The notes under the pieces: model-generated
Told to the model about the DNA's origin: nothing
The model's input: the letters and a program-made list of their open reading frames with translations, nothing else
Databases searched by the model: none
Made by a program: the position numbers and the translations under genes
Part shown: one piece after another, positions 1 through 7,816 of the stretch
Numbering within the stretch: position 1 is the first letter of the stretch
Layout of the letters: each line of letters begins with the position of its first letter
Source: Halieaceae bacterium
GTDB taxonomy: Bacteria > Pseudomonadota > Gammaproteobacteria > Pseudomonadales > Halieaceae
Assembly (NCBI GenBank): GCA_009886815.1
Contig: QXYP01000209.1
Location: forward strand, 1-14,358
Reading direction: 5' to 3'
DNA length: 14,358 bases

Positions 1-291
1 CATGGCCTCACGGCCTAATCCTTGACCCCGGTTATCCGGAGCCACGGCCACGCGCCCGATAGACAGCTCGGGATAAACCGCCCCTGGAGGCGCAATTCTC
101 AAGCAGGCAACGAGTTGTCCCTGTAACAGTCCCTCAAGGTGCCAGCAGTCTGGGTCCTTGCCATCGGGGTCTAAATAGGGGCAGGTTTGCTCGACGACAA
201 AAATACTGCTCCTCAGGTTTAGCATGGCGTGCCATTGTGATGCGCTGAAGAGATCGAAATGGCGAAAACGCCAATTGAGGGTATGAGACAT
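1..291 (-). CDS. elaA: ElaA-family GNAT N-acetyltransferase, 3' end cut off by the window edge
   Basis: This leftward gene begins at the ATG complementary to 289-291, and 97 codons run in frame to the edge without a stop. The protein contains LRSSIFVVEQTCPY, then a D-x-DGKD stretch, a CWHLEG strand, LVACLRI and IGRVAVAPDNRGQGLG. The last segment is the acetyl-CoA-binding motif A of GNAT enzymes (Q/R-x-x-G-x-G/A). The FVVEQ-CPY-D-DG signature near residues 25-37 closely resembles E. coli ElaA, a small cytoplasmic acetyltransferase of about 150 residues, so roughly the last third is missing here. The substrate of the family is not firmly known. The gene is divergent from the cyclic-nucleotide-binding-like gene, with a 99-base gap between them. 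The family call is confident; the precise function is not. Confidence 0.85.
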   Translation of the reverse strand, partial: MSHTLNWRFRHFDLFSASQWHAMLNLRSSIFVVEQTCPYLDPDGKDPDCWHLEGLLQGQLVACLRIAPPGAVYPELSIGRVAVAPDNRGQGLGREAM

Positions 292-390
292 AGTGTTGCC
301 AGTTTTTTGCCATCGAATGCGCCCTTTTCAGGACACAGATAGTTTATCGGGTTAGGATTCAATCGGACAGGCATTATAGGGCTGCAGAGT

Positions 391-1203
391 ATGCTGACCA
401 CTGGGCAAGTACAGGACGACATCGGTCTTCTCAACAGCGCGGCAAGGCAATCGTTGTCGGGGGTTTTTGTCGGCCTCGATATTGAATCGAATTTGGTAGA
501 GCTGCCTGCGAGCCGGTCGGTGCATTTTACGCCCCTTCCCAACCACACGATTGCCACGGTGGAATCGGGTCTTGTATCGGTTCTCCACGAGCAAACGGTG
601 GTCGGCGTTTTAGAGCCCGGTGATCTTGTTTTAGGCGATAGCGCTCAGGTACCAGCAACCGTGACCGCGCTGCAATTTGGCTCAGACGAAGGCGCTACGG
701 TTAGAACTTGGGAACAAGATTCTTTTTTGCGCGCTATCAGTAACGACACGGCTCGCCAAAAGCACTGGTTGGCCGCTCTGATACAAACGCAATCTCTGAT
801 GTATCGCATGAGTGGCCTGAATATTCAGCGACAAGCCGGGCTGGGAGGTGATACCGAGGTGTACTCTCCGGGTGCGGTCATTATTCAGCAGGGAGACCCG
901 GCCGACGATGTGTTTTCTATGGTGGCGGGTGTTGCGCAGGTATTAGTGGATGAGCAGCCCGTGGCCAGAATTGCCACCGGAGAGTTGTTTGGCACCATGG
1001 CGGCGCTCACGAACGGGCACAGGAATGCTACCGTTACTGCTTTGGAGCGCTGTTCGGTACTGCGTGTTCCCAAGGATCGATTTTTTGAAATTATTCGCAC
1101 ACGTCCAGAAGCGGTGCAGGGTTTGTTGGTGGATATGGCGCGCTCTATTACCGCACTTAACGGAGAGGTTGTGACCTTGCGCCAGCGGTTAGCACAAACT
1201 TAA
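391..1203 (+). CDS. Cyclic-nucleotide-binding-domain protein, probably two tandem CNB-like domains
   Basis: This 270-residue cytoplasmic protein has no signal peptide and no membrane segment. Residues about 150-250 form a recognisable cyclic-nucleotide-binding (CNB) fold: YSPGAVIIQQGDPADDVFSMVAG, then GELFGTMAAL and RNATVTA, which is the phosphate-binding cassette. In cAMP- or cGMP-binding cassettes a Glu normally follows FG. Here it is Thr202, while Arg211 is kept, so ligand binding is doubtful or altered. Residues about 25-110 look like a second, weaker CNB/cupin-like barrel (TIATVESGLVSVLHEQ followed by GVLEPGDLVLGD). The C-terminus (about 245-268) is a short amphipathic helix. There is no helix-turn-helix, so it is not a CRP/FNR regulator. 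The gene ends 41 bases before parC in the same direction and may be co-transcribed with it. Its role is unknown; a regulatory partner protein is one possibility. Confidence 0.75.
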   Translation: MLTTGQVQDDIGLLNSAARQSLSGVFVGLDIESNLVELPASRSVHFTPLPNHTIATVESGLVSVLHEQTVVGVLEPGDLVLGDSAQVPATVTALQFGSDEGATVRTWEQDSFLRAISNDTARQKHWLAALIQTQSLMYRMSGLNIQRQAGLGGDTEVYSPGAVIIQQGDPADDVFSMVAGVAQVLVDEQPVARIATGELFGTMAALTNGHRNATVTALERCSVLRVPKDRFFEIIRTRPEAVQGLLVDMARSITALNGEVVTLRQRLAQT

Positions 1204-1244
1204 ATCCTATCCCTGTTATCAATAACTACTGAGAGTTCCAGTTC

Positions 1245-3503
1245 ATGTCTGATCCGGTAATGGGCGCTACAAGCCCTGAAACCCTGTCGTTACGCGAATA
1301 TGCAGAAAAGGCTTACCTCGATTATTCGATGTACGTCATTCTTGATCGTGCTCTGCCCAACATCGGTGACGGGCTTAAGCCGGTCCAGCGACGCATTGTG
1401 TATGCGATGAGTGAGCTGGGGTTAAAGGCTACCGCGAAGTTTAAAAAATCAGCCCGCACCGTCGGTGACGTTATTGGTAAATTTCATCCCCATGGCGATA
1501 GCGCAGCCTATGAAGCCATGGTGCTTATGGCCCAAGATTTTAGCTATCGCTATCCCTTAATCGATGGCCAGGGTAATTGGGGTTCACCCGATGATCCTAA
1601 GTCATTCGCCGCCATGCGTTACACAGAATCCAGGCTCACGCACTACGCAGATATTCTTCTGGCCGAATTGGGGCAGGGGACGGTTGATTGGCAGCCAAAC
1701 TTTGATGGCACCCTTGATGAGCCTATGGTGCTACCCGCCCGCGTACCTAATTTACTGCTCAACGGTACCACGGGAATTGCTGTGGGAATGGCTACTGATA
1801 TTCCACCACACAATTTGCGCGAGGTCGTCAGGGCCACCATTCGGTTGCTGGAGGCGCCTCGTGCGGCTATCGAAGAGCTCGATGACATTATTCAAGGCCC
1901 CGATTTTCCCACCGAGGCAGAAATTATTACCCCGCGCGCTGAAATTAGCGCGATGTATAAAACCGGTCGCGGTTCTCTTAAGATGCGCGCGGCATGGCGA
2001 GTAGAAGACGGCGCCATTGTCGTTCATGCCCTGCCACATCAAGTCTCGGGATCGAAAGTTCTCGAGCAAATTGCGGCGCAAATGCAGGCCAGAAAGTTGC
2101 CCATGGTTGGGGATCTGCGGGATGAGTCGGATCATGAGCATCCAACACGATTTGTGGTGGTGCCCCGCTCAAACCGCGTTGATCTCGATGCCCTGATGAG
2201 TCACTTGTTCGCGACGACAGACTTAGAACGAAACTATCGTGTGAATCTCAATGTGATTGGCATCGACGGCCGTCCCGGGGTTAAATCTTTGGCCACGATT
2301 TTGCTCGAGTGGCTGGAATTTCGCAGGGCCACTGTGCGCCGTCGCCTCGAGTATCGGTTAGAAAAGGTTCTCAAAAGACTTCATATTCTTGAGGGCTATC
2401 TCGTTGCCTACCTCAATATCGATGAAGTGATTCGGATCGTTCGTGAAGAAGATGCGCCCCGACCAGCCCTTATGGCAAGATTTGAGCTCACCGAGGTGCA
2501 AGCCGACGCTATTCTCGATTTAAAGTTGCGCAACCTCGCGAAGCTGGAAGAAATGAAAATTCGCGGCGAGCAAAATGAATTGGCTGAAGAGCGCGATGAC
2601 CTCGAAAAGACCCTAGGTAGTGATGCGCGGCTAAAAACACTCATTAAAAAAGAGCTGGAGGCCGTTGCCAACGATCATGGCGATGAGCGACGCTCGCCAA
2701 TAGTGGCCCGGGAAGAAGCTAAGGCCTTCAGTGAGCTGGAGTTAACCACGGCAGATCCGCTGACCATTGTTTTGTCTGAAAAGGGCTGGATAAGAGCGGG
2801 CAAGGGACATGATATTGACCCTGAAACCCTGAGTTATAAATCTGGAGATGCTTTTAAATTGGCCGCAAAAGGCCGAAGTAATCAGCCTACAGTGGTCTTT
2901 GACTCTACCGGCCGTTCATACAGTTTACCGAGTCATCAACTGCCTTCAGCCCGGGGCCAGGGCGAGCCATTGACCGGGCGTATTAATCCCCCATCGGGTG
3001 CGACTTTCGAGGCCCTGCTAACTGGGGTAGATGCTGACCGTTATTTATTGGCTAGCGATGCGGGTTACGGTTTTATCGCTCGGTTCGCTGATCTTCAGAC
3101 AAAAAATAAGGCCGGCAAAGCGGTTTTATCCCTGCCTAAGGGTGCGGGGGTGCTCCAGCCCGGAAGCGTTGGCAGCGCAGACGAGGCGGCAATGGTTGCC
3201 GCGGTGACCAATGAGGGTCGGCTCTTGGTATTTCCTCTGACCGACCTCCCCGAGCTTTCGCGAGGAAAGGGCAATAAAATTATTGGCATTCCAACGCCAA
3301 GGGCGGCTGCCCGAGAGGAATTAATGGTGGGTGCAGTCGTTCTGGTCCCAGGCACTGTGCTGCAAATTACCGCCGGTAAGCGGCATTTAAAGCTCAAGTT
3401 TAGTGACCTTGAAAATTATCGGGGTGAGCGCGGTAGGCGTGGTAACAAACTGCCTAATGGTTTTCAGAAGGTCGTTGCTGTTGGCGTCGTAGGGGCTGAC
3501 TGA
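1245..3503 (+). CDS. parC: DNA topoisomerase IV subunit A
   Basis: ParC is the breakage-reunion subunit of topoisomerase IV, which with ParE decatenates daughter chromosomes. At 752 residues it is the normal length for gammaproteobacterial ParC. The N-terminal winged-helix/tower region runs from [18 protein letters not shown] through [11 protein letters not shown]. The catalytic tyrosine is Tyr126 in [10 protein letters not shown]. The quinolone-resistance-determining region reads [12 protein letters not shown]; Ser86 and Glu90 correspond to E. coli Ser80 and Glu84 and are the susceptible-type residues. A coiled-coil gate region covers about 370-490, and a shortened beta-pinwheel C-terminal domain follows (IRAGKGHD onward). 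It lacks the GyrA box of gyrase A, which supports ParC over GyrA. The upstream gene ends 41 bases before it. Downstream it converges with a leftward gene, leaving only 9 bases between the stops. Confidence 0.97.
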   Translation: MSDPVMGATSPETLSLREYAEKAYLDYSMYVILDRALPNIGDGLKPVQRRIVYAMSELGLKATAKFKKSARTVGDVIGKFHPHGDSAAYEAMVLMAQDFSYRYPLIDGQGNWGSPDDPKSFAAMRYTESRLTHYADILLAELGQGTVDWQPNFDGTLDEPMVLPARVPNLLLNGTTGIAVGMATDIPPHNLREVVRATIRLLEAPRAAIEELDDIIQGPDFPTEAEIITPRAEISAMYKTGRGSLKMRAAWRVEDGAIVVHALPHQVSGSKVLEQIAAQMQARKLPMVGDLRDESDHEHPTRFVVVPRSNRVDLDALMSHLFATTDLERNYRVNLNVIGIDGRPGVKSLATILLEWLEFRRATVRRRLEYRLEKVLKRLHILEGYLVAYLNIDEVIRIVREEDAPRPALMARFELTEVQADAILDLKLRNLAKLEEMKIRGEQNELAEERDDLEKTLGSDARLKTLIKKELEAVANDHGDERRSPIVAREEAKAFSELELTTADPLTIVLSEKGWIRAGKGHDIDPETLSYKSGDAFKLAAKGRSNQPTVVFDSTGRSYSLPSHQLPSARGQGEPLTGRINPPSGATFEALLTGVDADRYLLASDAGYGFIARFADLQTKNKAGKAVLSLPKGAGVLQPGSVGSADEAAMVAAVTNEGRLLVFPLTDLPELSRGKGNKIIGIPTPRAAAREELMVGAVVLVPGTVLQITAGKRHLKLKFSDLENYRGERGRRGNKLPNGFQKVVAVGVVGAD

Positions 3504-3512
3504 AGGCTAAAG

Positions 3513-4772
3513 TCAGTCTTCGGGTTCGTCACTGATAATGAGCGCTCGTAGCAGAATTTCGCGCTGGCGCTCAACGAGGTCTCTGTGGCCGTCGGCGAAT
3601 TGTCCTAGCCGATAACGCCCCGGTGGCGCCTCTTCGATGCCTACGCGGTTCATGAGCTGGACATCCTGTGTCAGGGTCTCAGACAGGTGAATTTCGTTTC
3701 CTGACTGACGTGCTAAGGCTTCCAGTTCATCTACCGCGGCTTGGGTGTAGAGGCCCGGGTAAATGTCTTCGCCATCGCCGCGTCCTAGTTCACTGCCACC
3801 GACGGCGAGCCCCAGCCCAACGGACAATCTCAGCTGCTCCTCTAGTTTTGGTGCTGTCTGTTGAATTAACCAGGCGCAGCTTGCTGCCCGGACGGTCGGT
3901 GAGGCAATTTTATGTTTACCGTTAAACCATACGGCAATACCGAACTGGCGAACGACCTGCAGCTCACCGTTATAAAAACCTGCAGCACCGTAGATCATGC
4001 GATGTATGTGAGCGACATAGCGCTGTAACCGTCGCTCATCTACCGTTTCCAAATAGCCAGGAAGACTTCTGAAGTGGATAAATAAAATGGCGGTTTCGAC
4101 GTAGTGTTGATCCCCCAGACTTTGCTGTTGTGTGGGAGGCTTGAGTAGGTCCAGCGGCAGCGCGGCAACACGCTCTCTCAGTGCTTCGATCTCGTTGGCA
4201 CTCACCTGCTCAGTATCCCCAACAACCCCAAGCTCGGCGGCTACGGCCTGTAAATTTTTACCCAGCCGTAAAGCCAGAGTTCGGGTGATCAAATAAACCG
4301 CAATGCTCAGTAAAATTGCCAGACCCGATAGGCTGAGCACAAATTGGAACTGTGTACTGTCACTAATGGCTGTACTGAGGGCGACTTCGGCAACACCGGC
4401 CTGATCACCCGCAATCATAATGGGTGCCTGGAAAATCGAACTGCTAGACTTTTGATCGCCAACTGCCACGAGTTCGCGCTTATCAACATCGAGTGCTCTG
4501 GCCGCAACGATACGCTTCTGTTCGGCAAGTTTGTTCAGCTCGCCTGCAATACCCAAGCGATCACCGGTTGCCATCTCTGCACCGAGTCGCCGCGCTAATT
4601 GCTCGGCCACGGCCTGTCCATACTCCCCTTGAAGGGTGGCCTGACTGTGACTGCTGGACTGTGCGGCTAACCCTACCAGCGCAAGACTAGAAATCAGACA
4701 GCAAAGGCATGCGGTTGCTGCCAGCTGCTGGTGCAGGGGTAGGCGACTAATGACTGTTGCAAGTGCGCGCAC
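3513..4772 (-). CDS. Two-TM membrane protein with degenerate nucleotide-cyclase-like domain (SMP/AhpA position next to serB)
   Basis: The 419-residue protein has an N-terminal membrane helix (about 17-37), a periplasmic region (about 38-142), a second helix (about 143-164) and a HAMP-like linker (about 165-210). A cytoplasmic domain (about 226-370) has the layout of class III adenylate/guanylate cyclases: AILFIHFRSLPGY, a helix, GFYNGELQVVRQFGIAVWF, and LRLSVGLGLAVG. The two metal-binding aspartates expected in such domains appear replaced, His233 for the first and Phe277 for the second, so catalysis is unlikely. It is divergent from serB with a 79-base spacer. E. coli ytjB/smp (SMP or AhpA family) occupies the same place, and an uncharacterised protein does so in Pseudomonas. 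A role as a membrane sensor or scaffold is an inference. The family name rests on context and architecture, not on a strong motif. Confidence 0.7.
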   Translation of the reverse strand: MRALATVISRLPLHQQLAATACLCCLISSLALVGLAAQSSSHSQATLQGEYGQAVAEQLARRLGAEMATGDRLGIAGELNKLAEQKRIVAARALDVDKRELVAVGDQKSSSSIFQAPIMIAGDQAGVAEVALSTAISDSTQFQFVLSLSGLAILLSIAVYLITRTLALRLGKNLQAVAAELGVVGDTEQVSANEIEALRERVAALPLDLLKPPTQQQSLGDQHYVETAILFIHFRSLPGYLETVDERRLQRYVAHIHRMIYGAAGFYNGELQVVRQFGIAVWFNGKHKIASPTVRAASCAWLIQQTAPKLEEQLRLSVGLGLAVGGSELGRGDGEDIYPGLYTQAAVDELEALARQSGNEIHLSETLTQDVQLMNRVGIEEAPPGRYRLGQFADGHRDLVERQREILLRALIISDEPED

Positions 4773-4851
4773 TGTTATCGGCCTTATTTGAAGTAGCCCG
4801 CAGTATAAACGTCACGTCTGCGCTATGCTTGTCATCCTCAAGGATTAAACT

Positions 4852-5775
4852 ATGACGAACACGCGATACACGCTGACTGCGATCTCAGCGAATGGTCAGC
4901 CGGATGCTTTTGCGCCGCTGAATAACGCCTTACGGGCTTTTTCGGCGACAACCTTAGAGGTGCGAGTTTTGCCCGTGCCTCGATCCCTGGCGGGGCGCAG
5001 ATCAGCCCAGAGTTATTCTTTGCCCGCCGACTACGATGTCGATCTTCTGGCTCGATCCTTGAGAGAGCTTGACCGAGAGGCGGCACTGGATTGGGCAATA
5101 CAGACCGTGACTTCTCGAGTGCGCCCCTATCGTCTTGCGGTATTTGACATGGATTCTACGCTTATTCAGTGCGAGGTTATTGATGAGCTAGCGCGGGTCG
5201 CGGGGGTGGGGGCGCAGGTTGCCGCTATTACAGACCGTGCCATGCGCGGCGAGCTCGACTTCCAGGAAAGCTTTATAGAACGGGTGGCATTGCTTAAGGG
5301 CTTGGAGCTCAATGCGGTTGATCGCATTCTAGAGGTCATGCCGATTACGGAGGGTGTGAGTGAGCTGCTGTTGACTCTGCGTGCAAGAGGCGTTTACACC
5401 GCCATTTTGTCCGGTGGCTTCTTACCTTTTGCCCAGTATTTACAGCGAAGGTTTGGTTTTGATGAAGTTCATGCCAATGGTCTCGATAGCGATGGGGGCG
5501 TGCTGACGGGAAAAGTACAGGCGCCGATTGTTGATGGTGACTACAAGCGCAAGGCCTTATTAGACATTGCTGAGCGAAAAAATATTGCTCTCGAGGACAC
5601 CATAGCTGTTGGTGACGGTGCCAATGATCTACCCATGCTGACGGCTGCGGGCCTGGGTGTGGCTTATGCCGCCAAGCCACTGGTGCAGGCACAGGTAGAT
5701 TTACAACTTAACCATGTTGGGCTCGATGGTGTCTTGTACTACCTCGGTGCCGGCAGTGAACTCAATGACGCATAG
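4852..5775 (+). CDS. serB: Phosphoserine phosphatase
   Basis: SerB performs the last step of L-serine synthesis, hydrolysing phosphoserine to serine and phosphate in the cytoplasm. The 307-residue protein has an N-terminal ACT-like regulatory region (about 1-80) and a HAD-superfamily phosphatase domain (about 92-300). HAD motif I is FDMDSTLI, with nucleophile Asp99 and acid/base Asp101, followed by CEVIDELA. Motif II is LSGGF (Ser187). Motif III is the Lys in YKRKALL (about 232-234). Motif IV is GDGANDLPML (Asp255, Asp259). This set is diagnostic of SerB rather than other HAD enzymes. The ATG is preceded by AAGGAT at ribosome-binding-site distance. It is divergent from the membrane-protein gene, and the 59-base gap before efp suggests efp is separately initiated or only partly read through. 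Confidence 0.97.
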   Translation: MTNTRYTLTAISANGQPDAFAPLNNALRAFSATTLEVRVLPVPRSLAGRRSAQSYSLPADYDVDLLARSLRELDREAALDWAIQTVTSRVRPYRLAVFDMDSTLIQCEVIDELARVAGVGAQVAAITDRAMRGELDFQESFIERVALLKGLELNAVDRILEVMPITEGVSELLLTLRARGVYTAILSGGFLPFAQYLQRRFGFDEVHANGLDSDGGVLTGKVQAPIVDGDYKRKALLDIAERKNIALEDTIAVGDGANDLPMLTAAGLGVAYAAKPLVQAQVDLQLNHVGLDGVLYYLGAGSELNDA

Positions 5776-5800
5776 CGCTGAAGTCTTGGCAATGCTGCGG

Positions 5801-5828
5801 TATGATTCGCGGCGACTGACGTAAGGAG
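5801..5828 (+). promoter_or_regulatory. Possible efp promoter -10 and strong ribosome binding site
   Basis: The serB-efp gap holds a good -10 hexamer, TATGAT (5801-5806), but no convincing -35 at the right distance (CTGAAG at 5778-5783 is weak). TAAGGAG at 5822-5828, with 6 bases to the ATG, is a near-perfect Shine-Dalgarno. It is the strongest one I noticed in the window, which suits an abundant translation factor. The ribosome binding site is solid; the promoter is tentative. Confidence 0.35.
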
Positions 5829-5834
5829 CGCCCT

Positions 5835-6407
5835 ATGGCCAATTTTTCCACCAACGAATTCAAGTCCGGTCTAAAAGTGATGCTCGATGGCGAGCCGTGC
5901 TCGATTCTCGAGAACGAGTTTGTGAAGCCGGGTAAAGGCCAGGCGTTTAACCGCGTTAAGTTGCGCAACTTGCGCTCGGGCCGGGTATGGGATCGCACCT
6001 TTAAATCGGGGGATTCGTTGGAGGGTGCCGATGTGCTCGACGTAGAGCTCGAATACTCCTACACCGATGGTGAGTTTTTCTACTTTATGGACCCGGTTAG
6101 TTTCGATCAGCATGCTGCGAGTGCCGATGCCGTGGGGGATACCCAAAAGTGGCTAAGGGAGCAGGAAAAGTATGAGGTGACCCTGTACAACGGTGCCCCT
6201 ATTACCGTGAGCCCGCCTAATTTCATTGAGTTAGAAATTACCGAAACTGATCCTGGCTTGAAGGGCGATACCGCACAGGGTGGCTCCAAGCCAGCAACGT
6301 TGACGACGGGTGCGGTGGTTCGTGTTCCCCTGTTTATCTCCCAGGGTGAGAGTATTCGTATTGACACGCGAACCGGAGATTACGTCAGTCGCGCCAGCAA
6401 AAACTGA
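5835..6407 (+). CDS. efp: Translation elongation factor P
   Basis: EF-P binds ribosomes stalled on polyproline stretches and promotes peptide-bond formation. At 190 residues it has the usual length with three beta-barrel domains: an N-terminal KOW-like domain (1-65), an OB domain (about 66-130) and a C-terminal OB domain (about 131-190). The loop reads [11 protein letters not shown]. Lys34 at its tip is the residue that EpmA modifies with beta-lysine in E. coli, in contrast to the rhamnosylated Arg32 of Pseudomonas. The C-terminal signature [10 protein letters not shown] and the ending TRTGDYVSR are typical. A strong ribosome binding site and the ATG at 5835 fix the start. The modifying enzyme EpmA is encoded 9 bases downstream. 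EpmB, the lysine 2,3-aminomutase that supplies beta-lysine, is not encoded in this window. Confidence 0.98.
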   Translation: MANFSTNEFKSGLKVMLDGEPCSILENEFVKPGKGQAFNRVKLRNLRSGRVWDRTFKSGDSLEGADVLDVELEYSYTDGEFFYFMDPVSFDQHAASADAVGDTQKWLREQEKYEVTLYNGAPITVSPPNFIELEITETDPGLKGDTAQGGSKPATLTTGAVVRVPLFISQGESIRIDTRTGDYVSRASKN

Positions 6408-6416
6408 AAACCAGCG

Positions 6417-7367
6417 GTGACAGACTGGCGCCCAGGGGCTAACCACGTCATCCAGCGGCAGCGTGCCGCTTTGCTTGCCGATCTCAGAGACTACTTCGCA
6501 AAACAACGTGTTATGGAAGTCGAAACCCCGCTGCTGTGTCGGGCGGGTGTATCAGACCCTGCCTTGGAAAATTTTGAAGTGCCCTGCGGTCATGAGATGC
6601 GCTTTTTACAGACCTCACCTGAGTACGCTATGAAACGCCTGTTAGCGGCGGGTAGTGGTGATATTTTTCAAATTTGTAAGGCCTTTCGTTGGGAGGAGCA
6701 GGGGGTGCGTCACAACCCCGAATACACCTTGCTCGAGTGGTACCGCCTAGGTATTGACCACTATCAACTGGCACGGGAAGTGGGAGAGCTCGTGGCGGCT
6801 GTGCTAGAGCGCCCGGGCTGGCAAATTTGGTCATGGCAGGCGATTTTTCAGGAAGTCCTCGGTGCAGGTGCTCACACGGCTCCTCGGGAAGAACTTGAGG
6901 CGCTGGCTATGGGCCATCTGGGAGAAATCCCCTTGGGCCTTGATCGCGATAGCTTGCTCGATTTATTGATGAGTCACTGCGTGGAGCCTGCGATAAACGA
7001 TTGGGGTATTGTTTTTATTATTGACTATCCGGCATCTCAGGCGGCGTTGGCACAACAGATTCTTGACGTGGCAGGGGAGCCTCGGGGAGCGCGCTTTGAG
7101 TGTTATGTAGACGGCACAGAGCTTGCAAATGGCTATTGGGAGTGCGGTGATGCTGCTGAGCTCAGGGCACGTTTTGCCGAAGATAACAGTTTGCGGAAGG
7201 CGCGAGGCCAAAGCGACCGTAGGCCTGACGAGCAACTTTTAGATGCTTTAACAGCAGGTTTGCCTCCTTGTGCAGGCGTTGCGTTGGGCGTAGATCGTCT
7301 GCTGGCGCTCAAAACAGGTGCCCAGGATTTAGATGCTGTCCTGAGCTTTGCGTGGTCACGGAGCTAA
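6417..7367 (+). CDS. epmA: EF-P--(R)-beta-lysine ligase EpmA (GenX/PoxA/YjeA)
   Basis: EpmA is a paralogue of class II lysyl-tRNA synthetase that activates (R)-beta-lysine with ATP and attaches it to EF-P Lys34. At 316 residues it consists only of the catalytic domain, without the tRNA anticodon-binding domain, as expected for EpmA and unlike LysS. Visible signatures are VMEVETPLL (32-40), TSPEYAMKRLLAAG (66-79), class II motif 2 FQICKAFRWEEQ with HNPEYTLLEWYR (84-110), TELANGYWE (234-242) and motif 3 GVALGVDRLLAL (287-298). The start is a GTG 9 bases after the efp stop with no clear Shine-Dalgarno, so translation may be coupled to efp. Its stop TAA (7365-7367) overlaps, tail to tail, the TAG of the leftward thioesterase gene. 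Confidence 0.95.
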   Translation: MTDWRPGANHVIQRQRAALLADLRDYFAKQRVMEVETPLLCRAGVSDPALENFEVPCGHEMRFLQTSPEYAMKRLLAAGSGDIFQICKAFRWEEQGVRHNPEYTLLEWYRLGIDHYQLAREVGELVAAVLERPGWQIWSWQAIFQEVLGAGAHTAPREELEALAMGHLGEIPLGLDRDSLLDLLMSHCVEPAINDWGIVFIIDYPASQAALAQQILDVAGEPRGARFECYVDGTELANGYWECGDAAELRARFAEDNSLRKARGQSDRRPDEQLLDALTAGLPPCAGVALGVDRLLALKTGAQDLDAVLSFAWSRS

Positions 7368-7816
7368 AGGGGCTCGAGGTTGAGCACGACAGGGCCGTAT
7401 CGATCTATGAAGTCTTGGGGGGGACGGCGCGGTTTGCCCGAGGAGATTTCAATACAGACGAACTGGTGTTTGGCCCGAAGCACCGTTTCACCTGAGCGAC
7501 TATCTATGATTTGAAATTGGCGCTCCATGGTCAGCCTTCGGTCCCACCGGGTAATCCAGGTGCCAACCTGAAGTTCATCGTTTTCATGGGTTGCCCGCAG
7601 ATACTGGTATTGCGCCTGTGTGAGTGCCATTGCGCGGTTCAGCGATCGATACTGAGCCTCCCCGAGGCCTAGGGCACTGGTGTGGGACCAAGCGGCCTGT
7701 TCGCACCAGTTGACGTAAACGCCGTTGTTGGTATGCGACAGCGCATCGATATCCTCGGGACAGACGGTCACCAAAATCATATGGGGATTAGGGTAGTCCC
7801 AGTCGAGGTTCGTCAT
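7364..7816 (-). CDS. Acyl-CoA thioesterase, 4HBT (hot-dog) family
   Basis: This 150-residue hot-dog fold protein probably hydrolyses an acyl-CoA or acyl-ACP thioester in the cytoplasm. The family signature is near the N-terminus: DIDALSHTNNGVYVNWCE, with candidate catalytic Asp24 and the H-x-N-N motif at 28-31, as in YbgC/FadM-type enzymes. It continues with the expected strands (LTQAQYQYLRATHENDELQVGTW and LTMERQFQI). I chose the ATG at 7816 rather than an in-frame start further upstream because it forms a 4-base ATGA overlap with the antiporter stop, and the family motif falls at the usual distance from it. It is the last gene of the apparent operon running from 12562. Its substrate is unknown; the context suggests trimming or recycling of modified fatty acyl chains. 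Confidence 0.85.
   Translation of the reverse strand: MTNLDWDYPNPHMILVTVCPEDIDALSHTNNGVYVNWCEQAAWSHTSALGLGEAQYRSLNRAMALTQAQYQYLRATHENDELQVGTWITRWDRRLTMERQFQIIDSRSGETVLRAKHQFVCIEISSGKPRRPPQDFIDRYGPVVLNLEPL

Noticed and set aside
292..390. Promoter for the CNB-like gene in the elaA divergent gap
   Set aside because: TTGCCA and CATTAT-like hexamers occur, but no pair has acceptable spacing, so I do not call one.
1589..1600. TGATCC followed closely by TAAG inside parC as a sigma-E promoter
   Set aside because: The two elements are adjacent rather than 17-18 bases apart, and the sequence encodes conserved ParC residues.
1643..2141. Long antisense open frames inside parC (also plus-strand 1564-2004)
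   Set aside because: They lie wholly within a strongly conserved ParC coding region, lack family motifs and look like shadow frames.
3496..3518. Rho-independent terminator after parC
   Set aside because: There is an inverted repeat but no T-run on either strand, and it is explained by the two genes both ending GAC TGA.
5345..5692. 115-codon antisense frame inside serB
   Set aside because: It overlaps HAD motifs of SerB and its translation is low-complexity His/Gln-rich with no recognisable domain.
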